Shown one piece after another: positions 49,762-59,723 of a stretch of DNA of 64,000 nucleotides. Numbering within the stretch: position 1 is the stretch's first letter; each line of letters opens with the position of its first letter. The stretch spans positions 39,440,051-39,504,050 of the forward strand of contig NC_133108.1 of assembly GCF_022965805.1 (NCBI RefSeq), in the 5' to 3' direction. A program made the translations under genes and the position numbers. The notes beneath the pieces were generated by a model that was not told where the DNA came from, did no database searches, and worked only from the letters and a program-made list of their open reading frames with translations. The DNA comes from Primulina eburnea. Taxonomy: Eukaryota; Streptophyta; Magnoliopsida; Lamiales; Gesneriaceae.

Positions 49762-50175
49762 AGTTTTAAATATGAAACATCACTTAGATTTAAGATTTTA
49801 ATGTCAGATTCTTGTAAATCATCCACTTCACCAAATTAATTTAAATCAAGAAAGCAAGCAACTCCCCTTATAATTTATGGAATTAGCTCTATTTGGTCCG
49901 CTGGAAGAATATTGAACAGTCGTGTGCTTCTTGTACTGCGCGTATTTATTTGAAAGTGGCCCAGCAATAATGTCGATTTTCATCTTTTTAGATTGTGTGA
50001 GAAGTTTCAAGAATTTTGGGTGGAGAAAGTGAAATAAAAAAATGTAAAAAATTATTGATGTAAAATTGTTTTTTTTAATACTACTTATGGGCCTCTCTCA
50101 TGTTCAAATTGTGATATTAGATATGCAATATGTACATACACATACATCTATATCTAAAAGGATAATTTAAAATAT
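49762..50175. other. Intergenic DNA
   Basis: AT-rich with no feature seen. Confidence 0.4.
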
Positions 50176-50310
50176 TAGGTTTCTTGTTATACAGTCTCAT
50201 ATATTTTATTCGTGAGACGGTCAATCATACTTATATTTACAATAAAAAATATATTTTTTCATGAGTGAATCAAATATAATATACGTTTCGTAAAATTGAT
50301 TTATAACACG
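50176..50310 (-). mobile_element. GTGAGAC MITE-like repeat, partial copy q
   Basis: Inverted, decayed: ATTCGTGAGACGGTCAATCA and TTTACAATAAAAAATATATT remain. Confidence 0.6.
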
Positions 50311-50742
50311 TAAAAAATATAAATATATGATAGCTGAAGTCCAATATCAATTAATCCATATCTCCATCATAGGGATGAAAAAGACATTTAAATATTAAAG
50401 AGAGATGATTAGGCCACTAAGCCACCAAAATCGGTGGTTTTTTCCACATGCTATAAAGGCATGAACAATCTTAAAAAAATATTCCTCTTCTATTATTTAT
50501 TTTATATTATTTTTCTATGGTTCTTTTGTTCTTTTTAACCCAAAATAAATTTCAAATGACTCGAGTATATGGAAAATGTTATTGGGAATATGCTCAAAAT
50601 GAATGATGACATATTATTTCAAATTTTAAAATATCAAATTAAATATTGTAGATATAGTTAAGGAAAAATTATATTATTGGTCATTGTCAATTTTTTATTT
50701 TTTTATGTTATCAATCAATTCACGATCTTAGTCAACTAATTT
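50311..50742. other. Intergenic DNA beside retrotransposon
   Basis: AT-rich with no gene. Its last five bases, AATTT, should be the target duplication of the Gypsy element that begins at 50743; the other copy would lie beyond the window. Confidence 0.45.
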
Positions 50743-52713
50743 TGTGGGGACCCGGACGCTAATCATCTTCTTAATCGTCATTGGGACTAATTATCAATTC
50801 AGATAAACAGGGTCTAAAAATTTTTCTTTTAAAATGTAACTGCGAAAGGTAATGGCATTATTCTATTATACAAACCAGTATAATACATACCAATCTTGTA
50901 TCTCATACATCTAGTTAAAAACTAAGGTTCAACTACTATGATCTAGTAATGAAACCTCTCTACATCCAAGTCCGGAATCACCACTCTAATCTTGAGCTCT
51001 CATCTTCTTCTGGACCCCGATCCTGCCCCACCTGTTGTCATACACACATACAAAACAAGACAACAGCCGGATAACTCCGGTGAGATATAAATATCTCAGT
51101 ATAAACAATGTATACATGCAATCATATAAAACATATATAAACGCATGAAATATGTCTTATCACATGTAGCCTAATCAACAACATGTATGAATACAAGTCT
51201 GTAAATAAAACATGAATCGTAATCTACGAAACATAAATTAATACGGATCTGTAAATCAATTCTAGTCTCAATATCTAAGACTTGACTCATCTCTTATTCT
51301 AATCTAGGGATCCCAATCTAATTTAGACTTCGGTATGCTGTATCGAGTGTCTACATTAAACGTTGATCTACATTTAAGCGCGTCGATACACCGTAAGTCT
51401 AGAGTCTTATCGGTTCTGAGAAAGACTCGGCGGTTCTGCCCTAGCTAGGCTGATCTGCCTTAGACTCGGACTCTGACTCTGTTCTAAGTCAATACATTAA
51501 CATATCAATCTGATAATCTGCAAATATCAATGCAATAAAATAAAGTATGTGATTTAGGGAGACTCAAGTCAAACCTAACTTGAGTTGTGCAATCTCGCAT
51601 CAACATTTATTTATACCTTTATCTTCTCGCTCTGACGAAGACGAAGCCTCGTATTCTGATCTGTCCATACCCAGTCTGGCAATGACAATCATATAAATAC
51701 AATATCAGTACATAACTTGAATCAAAACATGTTCTGATCAATACTCAAATCGGTATATAATCTGATCCATATCTGAACAAGTTACAATCTAATTCACAAC
51801 AACGATATCACGCTACAATCAAAATCATTACTGAATCTGATCAATCTGATCAACTGATGTTTCGACGACCTAACAATTCAATCTGAATACCCCGTCATTC
51901 TGAACACCACAGATATAATACCACGAGTCATAATCGGTATTAATTCAATTTATAATCTCAACGATAACACGAATCTGATATCGAATCTCAGTCAATATCT
52001 TTCAAAAATCATAACAATTGCATAATCAGTCTATTCTTTAATCTGACTTCCATTATACAATATCTACTGTAGCAGAAACACTATATCTGGTTTCTATTCA
52101 ATTCTGACAATATCATAAATTCAAGTCATGTCTAAACGTAACAAAACTTACGTCCAGATGAAGCCTGCTCTTACAGGAACACAGTACTGTGTCCGGATTC
52201 AAACTCGAACGGACGGATTGATCGCAAATCAATTTCTAAACTCAAGAAGCAATCCTTCCTCTGAATTCCCCTTTTTCTCCCGAGATTATAACGTTTGTAT
52301 GTATATATATATACATAATTCGTGCATCACGAGACAAAGTGGCATTTTGTCAAAATGCATGCCGCGCGCATATGCGCGCACAAAGCCGCGCATATGCGCC
52401 GGAGCTTCGGCCCGGCATCTGCTGCATATCTTCTCGCTATGCGCGAGATGTTCGGCCTCGCACCTCCGCTCTTCGCGCATATGCGCGCGTTTCTCCGCGC
52501 ATATGCGCCCAACGTTCTGGACCACCCGCGCATGACTCGCGCACCTCGTTGCGCATGTGCAAGATGGCTTCGTCCTTCTCTTTATTTGGTGTATTTTTTC
52601 GTCTTTTCCGGCCCGATCTGTTCCGTCTATAATTAAATCAATTATCACCAATCATTGTATTAATTATCGCCTTATCCTTTCTGATTAACGAAATACATTT
52701 CTCGGGCCTTACA
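50743..52713 (-). mobile_element. 3' LTR of Gypsy element 1 (1971 bp)
   Basis: On the plus strand it runs TGTGGGGACCCGG...GGGCCTTACA (TG...CA). The element lies on the minus strand, so this is its 3' LTR. It is followed on the inner side by the polypurine tract. The first ~1585 bases match 56546-58132 with about 23 substitutions and one 2-base length change by eye. The rest (52328-52713), absent from the right-hand copy within the window, holds a GC-rich array of CGCGCATATGCGCG palindromes. Confidence 0.9.
52364..52508. repeat. Array of four GCGCATATGCGC palindromes in LTR 1
   Basis: Perfect palindromes at 52364-52379 (16 bp), 52388-52399, 52474-52487 and 52497-52508, plus near-copies at 52530-52555, in a GC-rich island within an AT-rich LTR. 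Confidence 0.9.
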
Positions 52714-52730
52714 TTTTCTCTCCCTCTTAG
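52714..52730 (-). promoter_or_regulatory. Polypurine tract of Gypsy element 1
   Basis: Minus strand CTAAGAGGGAGAGAAAA immediately before the TGTAAGGCCC end of the 3' LTR. This is the standard place for second-strand priming and fixes the LTR boundary. Confidence 0.8.
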
Positions 52731-55243
52731 ATCTGAGGTTGTCCTCGAACTCGCAAGTAATCAATTCAGATATATCAGAAGAAATGTATACAGAGTTCAA
52801 AGCAGAACTCATCTCAATGAATCTGTTCTGAAATCTCAGTCTCATAATACTGGCTATACCACATCTGTATATACCAAATCACAGCCCATAACAAATCACT
52901 GCCATCAGCGTTTATCAATTCTGTTCATCCCGGTCAAGGATATACTTAGTCTTCTTCTCCAAATACCAATCGTCAACATCCGACGTTGGCATAATAAGTC
53001 TGTCTGATCTGATCTATCTTCCTTCTTTTCTGAATTAGCTATCTTTTTCTTTGTCATATCTCTGATCGTATCAGATCCTATCCCAGGTATCTCCGAGATA
53101 TTATTCTGATTCAAAGAATCTATAGTACTCACTGTACGACGTCTCATCTGTACCAATCTCATGACCCCTCTGGTAATCTGATAAATGCCATCATCTCATA
53201 ACTCAGATAGTGACAATCTGCCATATCAACTAGTGCTAACATCCAGCACTGCCGCTTTCTGGATATCTTCCCATATCTGGATAGCACACTCTGGCTATCT
53301 CCTAGTCAATCTGACCATTTCTTTGACACCGATCTTTGTCATCTGGTCGTGTTTGTACGTGATCTGGTACAAACTAATAGATATAGATTGAACAGTCTAT
53401 CAATCACAATCCTATCATGTCTTAATCTGAAAGTATTATAATGATCTTTCTACGAAATTCATCGAATATACTTCCTATGTCTAATCAGAAATATACAAGT
53501 TCTGTAATAAATCTTCTGATCTCTATCTTTATGTCTTCATTTACTGGCGATTCAGACATTTCAGTACAATTTCTGCCAACATTTCAGCATAAATTCTACC
53601 ATAACTGACTAAATCTGTCTATATCAAAACTGTCTGTTCGAATACTGTGCATTCTCAGTCATCAAACTGAAAACTGAATCTACTACTGTCTGTTTCTGAC
53701 ACCATCTGTCTTTTCTGATTCGAACGATACGATATAAACAATCAGTTAATAAGGTAAAGTAAAGAAAAATACCTACCTGGTATTCGGCTCTGATTATCGA
53801 TATCAATTTCTGAACATTCTGATTAACTTTCTGAATCACTGAAATTCTCGAATTCCATTCTGATTCGGATTGAACTGTATCAAACACTGACTCAGAATAA
53901 CAGTACTATCATAACTGATTCACAATATCAATAACCTATACTGATCTAGTGAGTTAATAAATTCATAAAGTAGCAATTTCTGACAACACTGTCGATATTG
54001 ACTAATCTATCACGTCTTTCTATCATTCTGATCCACTGCTATATCTCATCTGCCAATATAATATGCCCCCAAACAATATAAGTTGTCTCAAATACTGTTC
54101 CAGAACAATAATAATACTCAAGTAGATATAAACAGCAATCATACTCGATAATCTATCAATTCAGACCGAAAAGAAATTTCTGACATATCTGACATTTCTG
54201 AAATTTCTAACTTTCCTGACCTTTCTGACATTTCTGATCCTTCTGATCTTTCTGATATCGGTATCTTTCTCAGTCACTGATCACAATCTCAACTGTGTCA
54301 AAATCAATCAGTATACTAACTTCAGATATCGCATACTCTGAATACAATCTGTTTCAAGCAGGATTCTTATCTGAATAATTTCTGTATACGAAAATCACAG
54401 TTCTCAGAATATTCGATACAATCTTCAAATATTCGATTCAATCAATCAGATGTTGCAAATATATCCCATATCATAGATATAATAAGCATGAAATTATCAG
54501 AATATCTCTGAACCTACTGAAACATACCAAAGAGGAACATTAAATCAGATGTAACTCCTGGTCATTACTCTTCTACTGATCTTTTAATTCTTTCTGTATC
54601 ATTCTGTACATTCCATATCATTCTGTACTGAATTCTAATCAAATAAACAGTACCTGATCTTGATTCAATTCTGAAATCCATCTTTCTGATATAAAGCAAA
54701 TCTGCAATCTTATCTGAAAAATCATCAGTCAACTCTTTCATCATTGGCAAATCTGCCAATGCTAGGCTCGATTTCAGTGTATCTACTGAATACATAAGGA
54801 TACTATCTGTTCCTTTCTGTATTAATCGAGTCATATACAATCTGAGTATCACAAGAATCCTGAATCTAAAATTCTTACCGTGAAATCTCTACTCATCAGC
54901 CATATCTGGTCTGAATCTTATACTCTCCTGAAAGGATCTATAGTAGTTCTGTACTTGTTCAGCATATTAATATCAATAATGCAATCAAGTCTGAAAACAA
55001 AAGTACATCATAATCTAACTCGATCTTATTCTTATCTTACTGTAGTTTATGATATTTCACAGAAATCTCTGATATCAATCTTTCTTTCCTAACATAAGGA
55101 AATCAATACTACAGTACAACCAGACTCAACAGGTACAACATATATCAATGAAATTCTTTCAAAGATACTCATAACGAATGCATTAGTATATATCAATACA
55201 TATGCAACATAATCATAGAGTACTAGTACCTGCCACTATATCA
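52731..55243 (-). pseudogene. Decayed and shortened pol region of Gypsy element 1
   Basis: About 2.5 kb where a full pol would need about 3.5 kb. No intact frame remains and the sequence is saturated with TCTGA/ATCTG words. On the minus strand near 52990-52930 a broken reading (YANV, then RLVFGEED) lines up with the integrase C-terminal region of element 2 ([19 protein letters not shown]). GSDTIRDMTKK just upstream fits the same area, and RAEYQ near 53795 fits the segment before the integrase core. No reverse transcriptase motif was recognised. Confidence 0.55.
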
Positions 55244-55621
55244 TCAAGTGCCTCCTGGGGCTGTTCTTCGATCACTGCCACCAGATGATCCTGCTCCCTG
55301 AAATCTTCGGGAACTTCTCTGGGGACAAACTCTAGCAAAATGTCCCGGTTGTTTACATACATTGCATCTGCCAGTCACTCCCTGGCACTGCTCTGTGGAA
55401 TGTTTTCCTCCGCAAGTTCTGCAATATACTCCAATATAACTTGGACTGGAACCACTGGAGCTAGACGAACCACTTTCTAGCTTCTTAAACTGCTCCTCTC
55501 GCATTTTCAGCGGTTCTTTCTTTTCACTACTGCTACTGCCAATCTCAACTCTGGAAGGCAGTTGCTGTGAATTCGGTACTGGAAGATCATATGATGCTCC
55601 CTTTCGTCCCATCAGGACTGT
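55244..55621 (-). pseudogene. gag zinc-knuckle part of Gypsy element 1
   Basis: Continues in frame from the capsid part after an in-frame TAA at 55622-55624. Contains YCRTCGGKHSTEQC and a CCHC knuckle CNVCKQPGHFARVC (C-x2-C-x4-H-x4-C) used to bind genomic RNA. It ends at a stop at 55244, with no protease (DTGA) motif following in frame. Confidence 0.8.
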
Positions 55622-56155
55622 TTATGCTCTTTTGGCTCTGTTTAAGATATCAGCAAAATTAATCGGTCTTTTTGCATTCACCAATGCACGTATCTCCGGA
55701 TTCAATCCCTGAATGAACTGACTAGACATAACTTCATCATTTTTAGCCACATGAGGGAAAAAACGTAGTAACGTAAAGAACTGAGCCAAATACTCATCAA
55801 TACTTAAGTGCCCCTGTCTCAGATCTGAAAACTCTGCACTTTTATCTTGTTTGTATGATACGGGGAAAAATCTTTGATAGAATTCAACCTTAAAAATTTT
55901 CCACGTAATCGGTGAACTACGCTGTTCCAGGAGTTTCTTGGTTACTAACCACCATCTCTTTGCACTCTCTTGTAGCTGGTTCTCAATCAGTGTAATTCTA
56001 CAATCATCGGTGAACCCAAGAAATTCAAATAGCATCTCTATTTCTTCAAGCCAATTCTCACAATCTACTGGCGTCTCAGTACCATTCAGAATCGGCGGTT
56101 GAAACGACTGAAACTTCTTCAATTCTGTTTCTATCAAAATTTCTGACACACCCAT
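55622..56155 (-). pseudogene. gag capsid part of Gypsy element 1, ended by a premature stop
   Basis: 177 residues of the retrotransposon gag family: CENWLEEIEMLFEFLG, KRWWLVTKKLLEQ, FKVEFYQRFFP and LRQGHLSIDEYLAQF are in the usual order. The TAA at 55622-55624 separates it from the zinc-knuckle part, which stays in the same frame. Marked as a pseudogene because the reading is broken by one codon. Confidence 0.85.
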
Positions 56156-56528
56156 CTGGCTAGTCGAAGTACTACCTCTCTCTGGAATTCTCCGAGGCGG
56201 TATATCTGATTACCAAAACATTAGTAACCCAAATACAACAAACCTGTTGAAATCTTTCTCTGATCATCTTACTGCTGATCATGAATCAGATCTGATTCAT
56301 ACTCAATAATACATAATACCCATTCAAATCAGAAAGCAGGTAACCATGTATTTTAAAGCAGTAAAACATAGTCTCATGCTAGCATACATAATGTTAATCT
56401 ACATTAAAATCAATCTCATGCTATCAAATCACATGCAAGGTAAGAAATCTCAATCTACCCCGCTCATTCTCTTCTATCTCAATCTAAAGGATCTATCGCT
56501 CTGACTATCTCAGTCCAAAGGATCTATC

Positions 56529-56540
56529 GCTCTGATACCA
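56529..56540 (-). promoter_or_regulatory. Primer-binding site (initiator tRNA-Met) of Gypsy element 1
   Basis: Minus strand TGGTATCAGAGC, the complement of the 3' end of plant initiator tRNA-Met, five bases inside the LTR end at 56546. Confidence 0.88.
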
Positions 56541-56545
56541 CCTGT

Positions 56546-58132
56546 TGTGGGGACCCGGACGCTAATCATCTTCTTAATCGTCATTGAGACTAATTATCAA
56601 TTCAGATAAACAGGGTCTAAAAATTTTTCTTTTAAAATGTAACTGCGGAAGGTAATGGCATTATTCTATTATACAAACCAGTATAATACATACCAATCTT
56701 GTATCTCATACATCTAGTTAAAAACTAAGGTTCAACTACTATGATCTAGTAATGAAACCTCTCTACATCCAAGTCTGGAATCACCACTCTAATCTTGAGC
56801 TCTCATCTTCTTCTGGACTCCTATCCTGCCCCACCTGTTGTCATGCACACATACAAAACAAGACAACAACCGGATAACTCCGGTGAGATATAAATATCTC
56901 AGTATAAACAATGTATACATGCAATCATATAAAACATATATAAACGCATGAAATATGTCTTATCACATGTAGCCTAATCAACAACATGTATGAATACAAG
57001 TCTGTAAATAAAACATGAATCGTAATCTACGAAACATAAATTAATACGGATCTGTAAATCAATTCTAGTCTCAATATCTAAGACTTGACTCATCTCTTAT
57101 TCTAATCTAGGGATCCCAATCTAATTTAGACTTCGGTATGCTGTATCGAGTGTCTACATTAAACGTTGATCTACATTTAAGCGCGTCGATACACCGTAAG
57201 TCTAGAGTCTTATCGGTTCTGAGAAAGACTCGGCGGTTCTGCCCTAGCTAGGCTGATCTGCCCTAGACTCGGACTCGGACTCTGTTCTAAGTCAATACAT
57301 TAACATATCAATCTGATAATCTGCAAATATCAATGCAATAAAATAAAGTATGTGATTTAGGGAGACTCAAGTCAAACCTAACTTGAGTTGTGCAATCTCG
57401 CATCAACATTTATTTATACCTTTATCTTCTCGCTCTGACGAAGACGAAGTCTCGTCTTCTGATCTGTCCATACCCAGTCTGGCAATGACAATCATATAAA
57501 TACAATATCAGTACATAACTTGAATCAAAACATGTTCTGATCAATACTCAAATCGGTATATAATCTGATCCATATCTGAACAAGTTACAATCTAATTCAC
57601 AACAACGATATCACGCTACAATCAAAATCATTACTGAATCTGATCAATCTGATCAACTGATGTTTCGACGACCTAACAATACAATTTGAATACCCCGTCA
57701 TTCTGAACACCACAGATATAATACCACGAGTCATAATCGGTATTAATAAAATTTATAATCTCAACGATAATACAAATCTGATATCGAATCTCAGTCAATA
57801 TCTTTCAAAAATCATAACAATTGCATAATCAGTCTATTCTTTAATCTGACTTCCATTATACAATATCTACTGTAGCAGAAACACTATATCTATTTTCTAT
57901 TCAATTCTGACAATATCATAAATTAAAATCATGTCTAAACGTAACAAAACTTACGTCCAGATGAAGCCTGCTCTGACAGGAACACAGTACTGTGTCCGGA
58001 TTCAAAATCGAACGGACGGATTGATCGCAAATCAATTTCTAAACTCAAGAAGCAATCCTTCCTCTGAATTCCCCTTTTTCTCCCGAGATTATAACGTTTG
58101 TATGTATATATATATATACATAATTCGTGCAT
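56546..58132 (-). mobile_element. 5' LTR of Gypsy element 1, truncated by nested insertion
   Basis: Begins TGTGGGGACCCGG on the plus strand and matches the left LTR until ATTCGTGCAT (58132). There it stops and a new LTR starts (TGTAGTGACCCG). The missing ~386 bases should lie on the far side of element 2, outside the window. Confidence 0.9.
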
Positions 58133-59250
58133 TGTAGTGACCCGTTCCAGAATCACCTACTAATCAAGAACTAAGCATGCGATTAACTTAATTAATAATA
58201 ATCAGAGATAATTGCGGAAAAGGCCAACAAACGATAGTTATACAACCCAATCGAAATCCAGAACAACTCGAACTAAAATGAAATATACGGTACAACCATA
58301 TCGAAAAGAATAGTACTGAAAATTAAACCAACCAGCCACTCACTGTCCTCCTCCTGCTCTTCCTGAGCTGTCCAACCTGAGGCCTGCCCCGTGGGAATGG
58401 GGTGTCCAAGATAAACAAAACCGAGGACGTGAGCGATAAGAACGCCCAGTACAAAAGTATGAGTATACAAGCCTATATGAAATGCACATGCTATGATATG
58501 ATACCAGGGTAGTCAAGAAACAGGAGTAACAAAGGATCTCAAAATGCTCAGTCTAGAGGCGCCAAGTGGATAGTGCCGCGCGGTACTCCTCTGGGTCACT
58601 GCATCCACTACAAGAACAGACGTGGACCAAAAATGTCCCGGATCACCGAAGCCCTCCCGACCCGTCGGCCACTGTGTACTCTCGGTGTCCATGCGTCCAC
58701 AAGACAAGACAGGGCTGAGCGGCCCCACAAGATATAGCTTATCTCGAAAGAGATACAGCTCAACAGTAAAGGCTATCTCGAAGGAGATACGGCTCAACAT
58801 GAAATGCAACATGCATCATAAAACGTGACATAATAGCATGCATCATATGACATATATCAATGCACCACATAATCATGCAACACATATAAGGATGTATACT
58901 CGACCAGGATATCTCGGATAGTACTTTCGTACCTCTATCACAGCAAGCCTAGCCTTACGCAACACCGCTAATCAGGTCTAGAACAAGCCTACGCATCAAA
59001 AGCATACCCAATGAACAATACTACCATGCTCGACTAGCAAAACCAGTAATACCAAAGGTTTAGGGTTTACCTTCGTCCGTCGACAGCCCTTTGATGTCGA
59101 TTGCCTCGTAACTCAGGCGTCGCTACGCTACCAATCCTGGCAGCTCTTGGCTATCGCTCGACCGACAACTAACCCTAGAAACCTTCCAAACCTCCCAAAT
59201 ATGAGACACAACTCAAGAATTTGCAATGCAAAATGAGGAAATCCGAGCAC

Positions 59251-59258
59251 TATTTATA
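59251..59258 (-). promoter_or_regulatory. TATA box in LTR of Gypsy element 2
   Basis: Minus strand TATAAATA within GCCTATAAATAGTGC, a good plant TATA context, about 320 bases from the element-side start of the LTR. Confidence 0.6.
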
Positions 59259-59263
59259 GGCTA

Positions 59264-59492
59264 TGTTCGGATCCACCGAACCTACTTCGGAACGTCCGAA
59301 CTCCTACGTGTCCATCGGCTCTTGACACCTCATGATCGGATCCACCGAACCTACACTTCGGATCATCCGAACTTGCATGTAAACTGACGTGTCGATCAAC
59401 TCTTGACACCTCATGATCGGATCCACCGAACCCACTTCGGATCGTCCGAACCCTTCGGTGCTACCGAACCATCTTCGGTCCGTCCGATCATG
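59264..59492 (-). repeat. Three imperfect ~70-80-bp repeats within LTR 2
   Basis: Each unit has CGGATCCACCGAACC, CTTCGGA and TCCGAAC; the first two end with CTCTTGACACCTCATGA. The words pair as TTCGG/CCGAA dyads. They lie beside the TATA box, on the U3 side. Confidence 0.75.
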
Positions 59493-59573
59493 ACCACGGT
59501 CAAAATTACACATTAAACCTTCTTAATCACCATTAATCCGTTAATTACCCAATTTGGAATTCGGGCTACTACA

Positions 59574-59591
59574 TTCTCCCCCCCTTAAAAG
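59574..59591 (-). promoter_or_regulatory. Polypurine tract of Gypsy element 2
   Basis: Minus strand CTTTTAAGGGGGGGAGAA directly before the LTR start TGTAGTAGCCC. Confidence 0.88.
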
Positions 59592-59723
59592 ATTTCGTCC
59601 TCGAAATCAGGCTTAGAGGATGAACAAAACGAAATAACAACATCGTTATTACATCTCAATTGTTGTTGAATACAACTGATATTTCGATTACAACTGAAAA
59701 CACAAACATAAACAAAGTATAAC

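Larger units (their letters stand above)
58133..59573 (-). mobile_element. 3' LTR of Gypsy element 2 (chromovirus), 1441 bp
   Basis: Plus-strand ends TGTAGTGACCCGTTCC...TTCGGGCTACTACA give TG...CA. The element is on the minus strand, and its polypurine tract lies immediately inside at 59574-59591. Element 2 sits inside the 5' LTR of element 1; the left flank TGCAT (58128-58132) is its expected target duplication. It contains a TATA box and a local repeat at 59264-59490. Confidence 0.88.

Noticed and set aside
6944..50310. Regularly recurring GTGAGAC units considered as a CRISPR-like array
   Set aside because: The units are dispersed over kilobases in both orientations with diverged cores, in a plant genome; this is a transposon family.
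52128..52651. Overlapping open frames in and beside LTR 1 on both strands
   Set aside because: They run through the LTR and its palindrome array. The GC-rich palindromes keep all frames open and no protein family is evident.
58273..58812. Minus-strand open frames in LTR 2
   Set aside because: They lie entirely inside the LTR, where no product is expected, and show no gag or pol similarity.
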